Origin: Pararhizobium sp.
GTDB taxonomy: Bacteria > Pseudomonadota > Alphaproteobacteria > Rhizobiales > Rhizobiaceae
Direction: 5' to 3'
NCBI GenBank assembly: GCA_017794825.1
Contig: CP051237.1
Location: 3,368,501 to 3,432,500 of the forward strand
Length of the DNA stretch: 64,000 bases
Position numbers and translations under genes: made by a program. This document shows, piece after piece, positions 8,340 to 17,162 of the stretch; position 1 is the stretch's first letter; every line of letters starts with the position of its first letter. Below the pieces are notes generated by a model. That model searched no databases. It had not been told where the DNA came from and saw only the letters and a list, made by a program, of their open reading frames with translations.

Positions 8340-9778
8340 TGAAGCGACTTCGCAAAGTCAAGATACTTGCAACGCTCGGGCCGTCTTCCTCGGACGAAGA
8401 AACAATCGAAAAACTGCATGAAGCCGGCGCGGATCTGTTTCGCATCAACATGAGCCATTCGGATCATGCGACGCTGCGCAATCTGGTCAACCGTATACGC
8501 GCGGTCGAAAAGCGATGCGGTAGACCCATTGGCATTCTCGCCGACCTCCAGGGCCCCAAGCTGCGCGTTGGCCGCTTTGCCGATGGCGCGGTCGAACTCG
8601 AACCGGGTCAGACTTTTACGCTGGACAACAAGGACACGCCGGGGGACGTCTCGCGGGTCTTCCTGCCGCATCCGGAGATATTTGCGGCGGTAAAGCCTGG
8701 CCACCGACTGTTGATCGATGACGGGCGTCTGCAATTGAAGGCGGACGCCTGCGATGGAAAATCCATCACCTGCACGGTCGTGTCGGGAACGAAGATATCG
8801 GATCGCAAGGGCGTTAGCCTGCCGGACAGCACGCTGCCCGTCGGAGCGTTGACGGAGAAGGATCACAAGGATCTGGAAGCCGTGTTGGCGACCAGGAACG
8901 TCGACTGGGTCGCTCTGTCCTTTATCCAGAGACCCGAGGATCTGGCTGCGGTGCGCAAGATCGCCCGCGGCAAGGTCGGCCTGATGGCGAAAATCGAAAA
9001 GCCCCAGGCCCTCGAGCAGATCGACGAAATCATAGAACTTTCCGATGCGCTCATGGTTGCTCGCGGCGATCTCGGCGTTGAACTTCCGATCGAGGCCGTG
9101 CCGGGCATACAGAAGCAGCTTATTCGCGCCTGCAGGCGGGCCGGCAAACCTGTCGTCGTCGCAACCCAGATGCTGGAGTCGATGATTTCCGCGCCGGTGC
9201 CGACGCGCGCCGAGGTTTCGGATGTCGCGACGGCCGTCTTCGAGGGGGCGGACGCTGTCATGCTGTCGGCCGAATCCGCAGCGGGGGATTATCCGGTTGA
9301 GGCGGTTTCCATGATGGGGGCGATTGCCCGCCAGGTGGAAAGGGATCCGAACTTTCCCGGTATTATTTATGCGCAGCGTTCCGAGCCGCAGGCGACCGGC
9401 GCCGACGCGATTTCGCTGGCGGCGCGCCAGATCGCCGAGACGCTGAACCTCTCGGTCATGGTCTGTTACACCTCGTCGGGAACCACCGGATTGCGGGCTT
9501 CGCGCGAGCGGCCGCAGGTGCCGATCATCGCGCTTTCTCCGGTCATCGAGACAGCGCGGCGACTGTCGGTCGTCTGGGGCCTGCATTGCGTGGTGACCGA
9601 GGATGCGACCGATCTCGACGACATGGTCGACAGGGCCTGCCGGATCGCCTTCAACGAAGGGTTCGGGAACCCGGGAGACCGGGTGATCATTTCGGCCGGC
9701 GTGCCGCTTGGAACTCCGGGCGCCACGAACATGCTGCGGATCGCCTATATCGGCTCTGACGGCATGTCGGGCATCTGA
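8339..9778 (+). CDS. pyk: Pyruvate kinase
   Basis: 479 residues, standard length. Converts phosphoenolpyruvate and ADP to pyruvate and ATP, the last step of glycolysis/Entner-Doudoroff. Key landmarks: N-terminal KILATLGPSSSDEETI, substrate-site NMSHSDH, ADLQGPKLRVG, the catalytic Lys region GLMAKIEKPQALEQIDEI, MVARGDLGVELP and the ATQMLESM signature. The C-terminal allosteric domain is complete. Start overlaps the DUF1036 stop by one base. Its 3' end overlaps, in opposite orientation, the last 34 bases of the hydrolase gene. Confidence 0.97.
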   Translation: MKRLRKVKILATLGPSSSDEETIEKLHEAGADLFRINMSHSDHATLRNLVNRIRAVEKRCGRPIGILADLQGPKLRVGRFADGAVELEPGQTFTLDNKDTPGDVSRVFLPHPEIFAAVKPGHRLLIDDGRLQLKADACDGKSITCTVVSGTKISDRKGVSLPDSTLPVGALTEKDHKDLEAVLATRNVDWVALSFIQRPEDLAAVRKIARGKVGLMAKIEKPQALEQIDEIIELSDALMVARGDLGVELPIEAVPGIQKQLIRACRRAGKPVVVATQMLESMISAPVPTRAEVSDVATAVFEGADAVMLSAESAAGDYPVEAVSMMGAIARQVERDPNFPGIIYAQRSEPQATGADAISLAARQIAETLNLSVMVCYTSSGTTGLRASRERPQVPIIALSPVIETARRLSVVWGLHCVVTEDATDLDDMVDRACRIAFNEGFGNPGDRVIISAGVPLGTPGATNMLRIAYIGSDGMSGI

Positions 9779-10812
9779 GTTGCAGCCTTGTCTGACGCAA
9801 AATCGGCGGCCTTGTCTCGCCTATGTGCAGCGCGGTTGCGTTGATAGGCATGCTTGAGCGCTTGAAGATCCACCTTCGCCCCTGACAGCTTTTCGAGCGC
9901 CGCCGTGCACAGCCCGGTCGCGACATAGTCGGGTTTGTGGCCGACGCCTTCCAGCAGCACGAGCTCCGCATTGTCCATGTCCTCGGCGAGCGCCACCGAG
10001 TGCTGGATTGGCGAGACGACCGTGTCCTCCAGCCCGGACAGGATCACCGCAGGCGTCTTTATCGCGCGGTATTTCGGCGCGGTGACGACGATATGGTCAA
10101 ACAGGTTGACGACGTCCCGGGCGTTGGCCTGAAACTGGCGCGGCCTGAGCACCAGTGGAATGGCCGTCTCCTCCTCATAGTCGTCGACGCACAGGTCTGG
10201 AGCGAATACCCGCTTGACCGCTGGTCCGGCCAGCAGGAGACCCAGCGGCATCACGAGCAACTGGCAAAAGAGCCGGCCGATCACCGGCATCGTGACAAGA
10301 CGATAGTATAAATCGACGCCGCCCTGCCAGGGATGCGTGGGCGAGGCGAGCAGCAGCAGACCGCGCACCTGCTCCGGTCTTTCAAGAGCCATGGCAGCGG
10401 CGATAACGCCGCCGAAGGAATGGCCGACGACGATGGCGTCGGCGATGCCCTTCCGCTCCATCAAGGTGGCGATCGCTCTTGCCTGCGCGTCCGGATAGGC
10501 GTTGTGCGGTCCGCCGCGCTCCGACCAGCCGTGGCCGGGGCGGTCGACGAACAGCATTTCGGCGCGGCCTTCCAGCGAGGAAAGGAAGGCGCCGGACTGG
10601 TCGCGCAGGTTGCCGCTCGCGCCGTGGATGAACACGATCGGAGGCAAATCGGCGTTTTCCGGCCGCTTGATATGCAGGGCGTGCAGGCGATAACCGCCCA
10701 CATCCGTCAGATCGCCGTTTGCGGGAAAGCGTCGTTCAACGCCGCGTGTGAGAAGCCAGGTAAAACCAGGGAGCGCGGATATGACAAGGATGGATACCCA
10801 GAACAGCGCCAT
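9745..10812 (-). CDS. Alpha/beta hydrolase with N-terminal membrane anchor
   Basis: 355 residues. An N-terminal hydrophobic segment (residues 2-20) likely anchors it in the inner membrane. The hydrolase fold follows: oxyanion HG in VFIHGASGN, DRPGHGWS, nucleophile elbow GHSFGG (Ser about residue 142), and the acid/His region LSGLEDTVVSP and GVGHKPDY. Substrate unknown. The last 34 bases overlap the 3' end of pyk on the other strand. It follows the TPR gene by 29 bases on the same strand, so the two may be one transcript. Confidence 0.88.
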   Translation of the reverse strand: MALFWVSILVISALPGFTWLLTRGVERRFPANGDLTDVGGYRLHALHIKRPENADLPPIVFIHGASGNLRDQSGAFLSSLEGRAEMLFVDRPGHGWSERGGPHNAYPDAQARAIATLMERKGIADAIVVGHSFGGVIAAAMALERPEQVRGLLLLASPTHPWQGGVDLYYRLVTMPVIGRLFCQLLVMPLGLLLAGPAVKRVFAPDLCVDDYEEETAIPLVLRPRQFQANARDVVNLFDHIVVTAPKYRAIKTPAVILSGLEDTVVSPIQHSVALAEDMDNAELVLLEGVGHKPDYVATGLCTAALEKLSGAKVDLQALKHAYQRNRAAHRRDKAADFASDKAATQMPDMPSEPI

Positions 10813-10841
10813 TGAAAATCAGGTCCCGTGATGGATCGGGT

Positions 10842-11519
10842 TCAGGTTTCTTCGCCGGTCAGTTCGTCGGAAAGGTCGCCGACCTTTTCCTGAGCATTGC
10901 GCATCGCCGGGTAGACTTCAAGAACCTTCATGTAGGCGTTCAGCGCTGCTTCGTCATGGCCGGCCGTCTGCAGGATCGCGCCCATGCCCATCAGCGCGCC
11001 GAAGTGGCGCGGTTCGAGTTCCAGCACCCGGTTGATGTCGGACATCGATTTCGCGTGATTGCTCATGAGGTAGTGCAGGGTCGCGCGCCTGTTCCAGCCC
11101 TCCGCATAGTCCGGCATCAGTACGGTGACCTGGTCGAGCAGGTCGAGAGCCGTGAACAGGCGCTGATCCTCGATCGCGTCGTCGGCCCATTCCATAAGCT
11201 GGTCGGCGGTCGCGCTGCCGGAATCGCGCCAGGCCGCCCATATGCGGTCGGCGATGCGTTTGGCGGCGGCGGGGTCGCTTTCGCGTTTCAGGTCTTCGAA
11301 ATAAGAATCGAGACGTTCGGCCTTCGTGCGGCCAATCGCCTGGGGAAGACTATCTGTCGTAGTCGCCGGTTCTTCCGTCGACTGTTCTTCCAGTTGGAGG
11401 TCGTTACTCTGGGCGTAGACGCCAGAGGCGGGCGCCCCGACGAGCGAAACAAGCGCTGTCAGAAACCAGAGTGTGATGGGCAGTCGCGCAAATAGCATGC
11501 GGATAAATCTATGCCGCAT
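10842..11519 (-). CDS. TPR-repeat exported protein
   Basis: 225 residues. A signal peptide (LPITLWFLTALVSLVGAPASGVYA) ends near residue 36, followed by an acidic/Thr-rich linker and several TPR-like helix pairs between about residues 75 and 215 (AAKRIADRIWAAWRDSG, ALDLLDQVTVLMPDYAEGWNRRATLHYLM, DINRVLELEPRHFGALMGMGAILQ, DEAALNAYMKVLEVYPAM). Probably a periplasmic protein-protein adaptor; partner unknown. Start may be the ATG at 11519 or the one seven codons in (MLFARLP); neither has a clear ribosome site. Located upstream of the hydrolase gene on the same strand. Confidence 0.85.
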   Translation of the reverse strand: MRHRFIRMLFARLPITLWFLTALVSLVGAPASGVYAQSNDLQLEEQSTEEPATTTDSLPQAIGRTKAERLDSYFEDLKRESDPAAAKRIADRIWAAWRDSGSATADQLMEWADDAIEDQRLFTALDLLDQVTVLMPDYAEGWNRRATLHYLMSNHAKSMSDINRVLELEPRHFGALMGMGAILQTAGHDEAALNAYMKVLEVYPAMRNAQEKVGDLSDELTGEET

Positions 11520-11570
11520 GCGAAAAAGGTCAAAGCCAAATTTTGGTGATCGTCAATCGATCGCCCGGGA

Positions 11571-11696
11571 TTAACCCTGGCGCGCCTTGAACCGGGGGTT
11601 CTGCTTGTTGATGACGTAAATGCGGCCCTTGCGACGAACCAGGCGGTTTTCACGGTGCCGTGACTTCAACGACTTGAGCGAGTTCTTGATTTTCAT
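11571..11696 (-). CDS. rpmJ: 50S ribosomal protein L36, zinc-independent type
   Basis: 41 residues, starting [19 protein letters not shown] and ending [12 protein letters not shown]. This is the cysteine-free (C-) form of L36, sometimes called YkgO type, which lacks the Cys3His zinc site and is the usual form in Rhizobiales. It binds 23S rRNA in the large subunit. Too short for most ORF lists but unambiguous by length, basicity and C-terminus. A GGA-containing ribosome site is five to eight bases upstream. It is solitary, not in a ribosomal operon, as usual for this form. Confidence 0.95.
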   Translation of the reverse strand: MKIKNSLKSLKSRHRENRLVRRKGRIYVINKQNPRFKARQG

Positions 11697-12001
11697 TGTT
11701 CCGGATCCATGGTCATTGGCCGAAACCGGTTGATGCGGTCGTCTGGCCTATAAACAATCAAAAGCGCGCCTTGCGACGCGCTCGAAGTGTCGGGCAGCGT
11801 TTAGCGCCAAGCATTCGTTCTGTCAACCGCGATCCCGGTTTTCCATGCCCTGTGCGGTGGAGCAACACCGTTCTTGATCCAATGGAATTGCACAATATCG
11901 TCTTCAACTTTGCCGGAGCAAGCAAGAGTTAGTCGCGGCGTCCCTTGACGATGCCGATGACGGCGTCCGGCAAGAGGGTGATTGATGCCTGCCCGACGTC
12001 T
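11697..12001. other. Intergenic region between rpmJ and the methyltransferase gene
   Basis: About 305 bases. It should carry the rpmJ promoter (minus strand). A minus-strand frame from about 12050 to the TAA at 11929-11931 reads ADEDVGQASITLLPDAVIGI-VKGRRD, which looks protein-like but has no start codon of its own and lies +1 to the end of the methyltransferase; it may be a decayed C-terminus. The 79-codon plus-strand frame at 11696-11932 has no coding character. Confidence 0.4.
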
Positions 12002-13642
12002 TCATCCGCAATCCTGGAGCAACGCGTTCTTCTCCAGAAACAGGAGTAGGCGGTCTAGCGCCTCCGGAACGACATGAGAAAGATGTTGGCTAACGGCCAA
12101 CTTTGATAGGTCGGCGCCCTCGATGGAAATAGTTCCCGAAAGAATGCCGTCTTCAATTAGTTCCGCCAGTTTCCGACGGTCGCTCTTGCCATCCAGGAGT
12201 TGCGCGATTGCGGCGAGCCCCTTGTCGAGATTTACGGGCATGTGCCGCAGCGAGGAGAGCCAGAGTTGACCCGAATTCGCTTCCGACCGCGCCACCGCCC
12301 ACACTGTTGGTTTATGGTCCGAGGCGCGGCCTACGCGCAGAGGAGCAGCAGAGACCTCTACTTGCCCACCCGCGATCAGCTTGAAGAGCGCCTCCCGCGC
12401 CTCGACCAGGGTGTGTGGTTTTGCTTGCCTGCCTGGAGGCGATATGCGCTCGACAATCTCGTTCAATGTATACGTGCCCGGAAAGGTATTCTGCATAGTA
12501 TCGAGCAGCGCCACAGACAGGGAATCGCTGACCGCAAGCGACCGCCCGTTGGCCGTGAACACGGCCTCGCCGTCGGTGTTCGTCTTCTCTTCCCGGCGCC
12601 AATGAGTCGAAAAATGAAGATTGTCGATATGTTCAGGCCTGATACGCCGCGTCTTGATGCTGCCGGAGCGTACGAGCAGCGACTGACGGAACTCCCGGCC
12701 GGTGAAGAAGTCCATATACTGCTCCAGCGCGACGCCATTGCCATCGGCGATCTGCCGGGCGAGTTCGGCGGCGTTCTTGTCCAGCGCCTCGGGAATCGAG
12801 GACACGAAATCAGCTTCGCACAGAAAGTTCAGGCCATGCCTGTCAGCGCGGGCGGCGAATTCGTGGAAATAGCAGGGCGCATTGTGGGTCGCGAGAAATT
12901 CGCCAAGAATATAGCTGTCCGGTTGCCGCGCGTTGAATTCGGCTTCTTCTCGAAGCAATTGCCCATAAGGACTTGTCGTGCTGGAGAGCCTGGAAAGCTG
13001 GTCCATGATCCAGCGGGCGCTCGCCACGCGCACCTCCGGCGCGCCCGCCGAACCGGCATGGCGAAGGCATATGTCGCGCACGACGGTGCGAAGACGCCAC
13101 CCCGGATAGGTGTTGTAGCTCACATAAGCGACGCCGTTCTCGGACAGGGTGTTGGCGGTAATGCGGAATACGGCGTCCTGTGTTTCCGCAGACACCCATG
13201 AGTAGACGCCGTGGCAGATCACGTAATCGAAGCGCTCCGAGAGGAATGCGGCGGTTTCGATGTTGCCCTGGCGTATTTCGATGTTCGTCAGGCCGAGCGC
13301 CGCAATACGCGCCTTGCCGTCCGCAACCTGCCGCTCCGACAGGTCTATACCGACAAAATATGCGTCCGGAAAGCGCGCCGCCAGCGGGATGATATTTCCG
13401 CCTGAAGCGCAGCCGAGTTCCAGCACGCGTGCGAAAGCGGCATCGGGCGTGTCGATCCCGAACAGTTTGGCGATCGCGGCGAGATGAGTGGGTTGAGTCG
13501 GGTGATAGGGAACGGAGACATACGGCAGCAAGTCGTAGTCGTCTCCCTGTTGGAAGCCGGACGCGTGTGCGCCAGCGCCGGTTGCTGAAATCCGTTCCTC
13601 TCGAGCCTGTTCGTTTGGCGGCCCCTCCCGCTGCCCCGGCAT
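12002..13642 (-). CDS. Class I SAM methyltransferase with C-terminal regulatory domain (protein-methyltransferase-like)
   Basis: 546 residues. Residues about 30-190 form the SAM-binding fold: motif I VLELGCASGGNIIPLA, acidic loop FVGIDLSERQ, NIEIRQGNIE, and the DYVICHGVYSWV block typical of the methyltransferase-plus-regulatory-domain family also found in bacterial protein lysine methyltransferases. Residues about 210-300 match the regulatory-domain region (LGEFLATHNAPCYFHEFAARADRHGLNFLCEADF); the rest is a winged-helix-like C-terminus. Substrate unknown. GGAG lies ten bases before the ATG. The stop of a 40-codon ORF lies two bases upstream of this start. Confidence 0.85.
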   Translation of the reverse strand: MPGQREGPPNEQAREERISATGAGAHASGFQQGDDYDLLPYVSVPYHPTQPTHLAAIAKLFGIDTPDAAFARVLELGCASGGNIIPLAARFPDAYFVGIDLSERQVADGKARIAALGLTNIEIRQGNIETAAFLSERFDYVICHGVYSWVSAETQDAVFRITANTLSENGVAYVSYNTYPGWRLRTVVRDICLRHAGSAGAPEVRVASARWIMDQLSRLSSTTSPYGQLLREEAEFNARQPDSYILGEFLATHNAPCYFHEFAARADRHGLNFLCEADFVSSIPEALDKNAAELARQIADGNGVALEQYMDFFTGREFRQSLLVRSGSIKTRRIRPEHIDNLHFSTHWRREEKTNTDGEAVFTANGRSLAVSDSLSVALLDTMQNTFPGTYTLNEIVERISPPGRQAKPHTLVEAREALFKLIAGGQVEVSAAPLRVGRASDHKPTVWAVARSEANSGQLWLSSLRHMPVNLDKGLAAIAQLLDGKSDRRKLAELIEDGILSGTISIEGADLSKLAVSQHLSHVVPEALDRLLLFLEKNALLQDCG

Positions 13643-13644
13643 TG

Positions 13645-13767
13645 CTAGCTCCGCTCAATCCACCGGCAGCCTGATCTCGTGGCGCCGACCATGTCGCCTT
13701 GCGTGACGTCGCTCTGCAGATGGATTTCCAAATCGCCTGTAGCGGCGTTGCGCTTTGCTTTGGTCAT
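13645..13767 (-). CDS. Possible small protein (40 aa) directly upstream of the methyltransferase
   Basis: An open frame of 40 codons beginning MTKAKRNAATGDLEIHLQSD and ending SGCRWIERS; its TAG stop is two bases before the methyltransferase ATG, and the methyltransferase ribosome site (GGAG) lies inside its last codons. Third-position GC is about 70 percent, like its neighbours. I do not recognise the sequence and there is no clear ribosome site in front of its own ATG. It may be a coupled leader or small partner of the methyltransferase, or chance. Confidence 0.3.
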   Translation of the reverse strand: MTKAKRNAATGDLEIHLQSDVTQGDMVGATRSGCRWIERS

Positions 13768-14038
13768 AGTCAAGATGGTTGGCGAACTCGCGCTATCGCG
13801 TCAAGCCCGGTCAACCGGCTCCTCGTCCCGTTCGTCTCATTTCCAATTGATCCCCGGCTTGTGTGTGACATTCTCCCGTTGCCTGGGACTGCGGAGCGCA
13901 GCCGCTGGCAACCCGGAAAATGCTTCCGGGCGATCAAGGCATGGCGGCAAGCTCGTGAATTCCTCAGCAAGAACCGGATATCGGCTCTCTCCGCCTTGCT
14001 GCAGTAGGTCTCCATCGTAAAACAACGGAGATCGTCAC
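13768..14038. other. Intergenic region upstream of the SDR gene
   Basis: About 270 bases between divergent genes. Open frames here in several phases lack coding character. It presumably contains promoters for both sides; I see no confident hexamer pair or dyad. Confidence 0.4.
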
Positions 14039-14800
14039 ATGCTATTACACAACAAGGTCGTCATCATCACCGGAGCAAGCAGCGGCATAGGGGAGGCGGC
14101 TGCGTGTCTTTTCGCCGAAGAAGGGGCGAAGCTCGTGCTCGGCGCGCGTCGCCGCGAGACGCTGGATCGGGTAGCAGGCGAAATCGTCGGCAAGGGCGGC
14201 CAGGCGATCGCCGTGGCTGGCGACGTCTGCGACGCCGGCTATGCTGAGCAACTGGTCGGGGCCGCGCTCGATCGCTTCGGCCGTCTGGACTGCGGCTTCA
14301 ACAACGCCGGAATGACAGGCGACGCCGTCGCCATTCCGGACATGACCGAGGACAACTGGAGCGCGACGCTGGCGACGAACCTCACCAGCGCCTTCCACGC
14401 GGCGAAGCATCAGATTCCGGCGATGCTGAAGTCCGGCGGCGGATCGATCGTCTTCACGTCCAGTTTCGTCGGATATTCAGCCGGATTGCCGGGAATGGGC
14501 GCCTATGCGGCCAGCAAGGCGGGTTTGGTCGGTCTGGTGCAGGTTCTGGCGACGGAACATGGCGCGCAAGGCGTTCGCGCGAACGCGCTTCTTCCGGGCG
14601 GAACCCGTACGGAAATGGCCGGCGATATCGACGATGATCCGGAGCGTCTCGCTTTCCTCAACAGCCTGCACGCGCTGAAGCGGATCGCGGACGCACGGGA
14701 AATCGCCGAAGCCGCGCTCTTCCTCGCCTCAGACCGGTCGAGCTTCATGACGGGTTCGGCCATGGTCGTCGACGGAGGCAACTCGATCAACAAGGTCTGA
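14039..14800 (+). CDS. SDR family oxidoreductase
   Basis: 253 residues, a classical short-chain dehydrogenase/reductase. Coenzyme motif TGASSGIG at residues 11-18, NAG at NNAGM, catalytic Ser in VFTSSFVGYS and YxxxK in YAASKAG, and the C-terminal DGGNS typical of FabG-like members. NAD(P)-dependent carbonyl reduction or alcohol oxidation; substrate unknown. GGAGA stands seven bases before the ATG. Convergent with purK, with six bases between the stops. Confidence 0.93.
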   Translation: MLLHNKVVIITGASSGIGEAAACLFAEEGAKLVLGARRRETLDRVAGEIVGKGGQAIAVAGDVCDAGYAEQLVGAALDRFGRLDCGFNNAGMTGDAVAIPDMTEDNWSATLATNLTSAFHAAKHQIPAMLKSGGGSIVFTSSFVGYSAGLPGMGAYAASKAGLVGLVQVLATEHGAQGVRANALLPGGTRTEMAGDIDDDPERLAFLNSLHALKRIADAREIAEAALFLASDRSSFMTGSAMVVDGGNSINKV

Positions 14801-14806
14801 CGCGGA

Positions 14807-15889
14807 TCATTTCAGCCAGGTGACGTGCCCCATCTTGCGTCCGGGGCGGGATTCCTTCTTTCCGTACAGATGGAGCACCGCCCCGTTCTCCGCGAGTATC
14901 CCGGGAACGCGCTGGATGTCGTCGCCGATCAGGTTTTCCATGACGCAGCCCGATCGCCGGGCGCAATCGCCAAGCGGCAGCCCGCATACGGCGCGAATAT
15001 GCTGCTCGAACTGGGAAACGGCGCAGGCGGCTTCCGTCCAGTGACCGGAATTGTGCACCCGCGGCGCAATCTCGTTGGCGAGCAGGCGGCCGTTGGGCAG
15101 GACGAAGAATTCGACGCCGATGACGCCGACATAGTCCAGTCTCTCGAGAATCCGGGCCGCGGCTTCACGCGCCGCTTCCGCCGTTTCCAGCGAGATCGCG
15201 GCCGGCGCGGTCGACTGCCTCAAGATGCCGCCCTCGTGCCGGTTTTCAGCCGGATCGTACATGGCGGTGGAGCCGTCGGCGGCGCGCGCGGCGATGATGG
15301 AGATTTCCCGGTCGAAAGCGACGAAGCTTTCCAGGATCAGCGGCGTCGATCCCAGTTTGCGAAAGGCGTCCGGATGCTCTCCGTTGACGCCCTTGAAGAC
15401 GATCTGTCCCTTGCCGTCATAGCCGAGCCGGCGCGTCTTCAAGACGCCGAACCCGTCCGTCTGCCGGAGCGCTGCTTCCAGATCGGCCTGATTGTCGACG
15501 GGGATGAAATGCGCGGTGTCGATGCCGCATTCGTTCAGGAAGGTCTTTTCGACCAGCCGATCCTGCGCGATTTCCAGCGCCCGTGGCGGCGGATAGACGC
15601 CGAGCCGGCCAGCGAGCGCCCGGGCGGCGCCCACCGGCACGTTCTCGAACTCGTAGGTCACCACATCGCACGCCGCGCTCAGGCGTTCCAGCGCGGCCTC
15701 GTCGTCATAGGGCGCGACGATCTGCATATTGGCGACTTGCGCGGCGGGGCAGTCTTCCTGCGGCTCGAGGACGCAGGTCCGGTATCCGAGTTTCGCGGCC
15801 GCCATGGCCAGCATGCGCCCGAGCTGGCCGCCGCCGATGACGCCGATGGTTGCGCCGGGCGGCAATGCTGTATCGGGAAATTCCACCAC
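14807..15889 (-). CDS. purK: N5-carboxyaminoimidazole ribonucleotide synthase
   Basis: 360 residues. ATP-grasp enzyme that carboxylates aminoimidazole ribonucleotide (AIR) with bicarbonate and ATP in purine synthesis. N-terminal GVIGGGQLGRMLAMAA, ATP-grasp blocks (FGVLKTRRLGYDGKGQ, PLILESFVAFDREISII, GVIGVEFFVL, NEIAPRVHNSGHWTEAA). Starts with GTG one base after the purE stop, so the pair is an operon and likely coupled. Confidence 0.97.
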   Translation of the reverse strand: MVEFPDTALPPGATIGVIGGGQLGRMLAMAAAKLGYRTCVLEPQEDCPAAQVANMQIVAPYDDEAALERLSAACDVVTYEFENVPVGAARALAGRLGVYPPPRALEIAQDRLVEKTFLNECGIDTAHFIPVDNQADLEAALRQTDGFGVLKTRRLGYDGKGQIVFKGVNGEHPDAFRKLGSTPLILESFVAFDREISIIAARAADGSTAMYDPAENRHEGGILRQSTAPAAISLETAEAAREAAARILERLDYVGVIGVEFFVLPNGRLLANEIAPRVHNSGHWTEAACAVSQFEQHIRAVCGLPLGDCARRSGCVMENLIGDDIQRVPGILAENGAVLHLYGKKESRPGRKMGHVTWLK

Positions 15890-15890
15890 G

Positions 15891-16388
15891 CTACTCCGTA
15901 TCTACCGGTCGCAGGGGAATGGAGGCGGTCAGTTCCTCTCTCCATGTGTCCAGACGGCCGGCGAGCGCCTCGTCGGACAGGGCGAGCACGGCGGCCGTGA
16001 GCAGCGCGGCGTTAATCGCGCCAGCGCGGCCGATCGCAAGCGTTCCAACCGGGATGCCCCCGGGCATCTGGACGATCGACAGCAGGCTGTCCTGGCCCGA
16101 CAAGGCTTTGGATTCGACCGGGACGCCGAAAACCGGCAGCGTCGTCATCGCCGCTGTCATGCCCGGAAGGTGCGCCGCCCCGCCCGCGCCGGCGATGATG
16201 ACCTTGAATCCGGCTTTCCTGGCGCCTGTCGCAAAGTCGTAGAGACGCTGGGTGGTACGGTGCGCGGAAATGATCAGCGCCTCATGGGCTATGCCCAGTT
16301 CATCGAGCGTATCCGCCGCATGGCGCATGGTCGACCAGTCCGATTGGCTGCCCATGATGATCGCGACGGGCGCGGGCGTGTCTGACAT
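15891..16388 (-). CDS. purE: N5-carboxyaminoimidazole ribonucleotide mutase
   Basis: 165 residues, class I PurE. Converts N5-CAIR to CAIR. Hallmarks GSQSDW (nucleotide phosphate loop), [14 protein letters not shown] with the catalytic His, [11 protein letters not shown] and PVFGVPVES. Followed by purK after one base; preceded by a YdcH-like gene 42 bases upstream on the same strand, so the transcript may be ydcH-like, purE, purK. Confidence 0.97.
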   Translation of the reverse strand: MSDTPAPVAIIMGSQSDWSTMRHAADTLDELGIAHEALIISAHRTTQRLYDFATGARKAGFKVIIAGAGGAAHLPGMTAAMTTLPVFGVPVESKALSGQDSLLSIVQMPGGIPVGTLAIGRAGAINAALLTAAVLALSDEALAGRLDTWREELTASIPLRPVDTE

Positions 16389-16430
16389 GATCCGGAAAAC
16401 TCCTTGGGTCTTGGTGGCGAAGCCGCGCCG

Positions 16431-16634
16431 TCAGGCGATGATATCCGGCAGGATCTGGTCCTCGATCTCGGAAATCCGGTCCTTCAATGCCAGTTTCTTC
16501 TTTTTCATCCGCTGAATGCGCAGCGCGTCGCAGCCATAGGCGAGCATGGCGGTGATGGCGGCGTCGAAATCCTCGTGTTCCTGACGCAGCTTTGCAGCCG
16601 CGAGCCGCAGTTCCGCCTGTTCCTGATCCGCCAT
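16431..16634 (-). CDS. YdcH-like small protein (DUF465)
   Basis: 67 residues: ELRLAAAKLRQEHEDFDAAI, then LRIQRMKKKKLALKDRISEIEDQI. This is the DUF465/YdcH pattern, two antiparallel helices with a basic KKKKL turn. Function unknown; cytosolic. The chosen start (MADQEQ) gives the normal family length; the open frame continues upstream into the divergent promoter region. Upstream of purE, same strand. Confidence 0.88.
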   Translation of the reverse strand: MADQEQAELRLAAAKLRQEHEDFDAAITAMLAYGCDALRIQRMKKKKLALKDRISEIEDQILPDIIA

Positions 16635-16888
16635 GCCAACTACCCCGAATTCACCGCCGTACCGGACGACCCGCGCCTGTCTGATTCTCGGCTCCGATAA
16701 CGCAGAAGTGCTGTACCATTTTGTTCGCGAACGCAAAATATTCAAAAAAGAAAGTTATCCACGGTCTTGAAATAAGGCTTCGACAATCTCCACATTTTAG
16801 TGGCACAATGTGCGTGGCTGGTGATGGAACCTGCCCCTTATCCCGCAATTGCGGTTGCGGGGAAACATTACTGGAAAGGAGTCGTTCA

Positions 16889-17065
16889 ATGGCTATCGAA
16901 GCTCGTCTTGAGACGCTGGAGAAAAAACACTTCGCTCTGGAAGAAGAACTCCATTCAGCTCTCAATCAGCCCTCGGCTGACGATGCGGAGATTTCAGACA
17001 TAAAACGACGAAAACTGCGTGTGAAAGACGAGATCGAGCGGATTCGCGGCTCGATCACGCATTAG
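16889..17065 (+). CDS. YdcH-like small protein (DUF465), second copy
   Basis: 58 residues: MAIEARLETLEKKHFALEEELHSAL...IKRRKLRVKDEIERIRGS. Same two-helix family as its divergent neighbour, but shorter. AAAGGAG is placed seven bases before the ATG. About 250 bases separate the two divergent starts; this spacer (16635-16888) holds both promoters. Confidence 0.88.
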   Translation: MAIEARLETLEKKHFALEEELHSALNQPSADDAEISDIKRRKLRVKDEIERIRGSITH

Positions 17066-17139
17066 AATCCCCGGTCTGCGATCGACCGGACCTTCGCCGC
17101 AAAGCGCCTGATATCCCGATAACTTCAGGCATTTCCAGC

Positions 17140-17160
17140 ACGGCCGTGGCGTCGGCCGTG
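17140..17160. terminator. Hairpin between convergent genes
   Basis: ACGGCC and GGCCGT separated by eight bases, lying between the 3' ends of the DUF465 gene and the acyl-CoA synthetase gene. No good T run on either strand, so terminator function is uncertain. Confidence 0.35.
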
Positions 17161-17162
17161 TT

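Noticed and set aside
8132..9586. 484-codon minus-strand ORF
   Set aside because: Antisense to pyruvate kinase, which is unambiguous.
13679..14020. 113-codon plus-strand ORF upstream of the SDR gene
   Set aside because: No family resemblance, Ser/Arg-rich composition, no ribosome site, overlaps another phase equally open.
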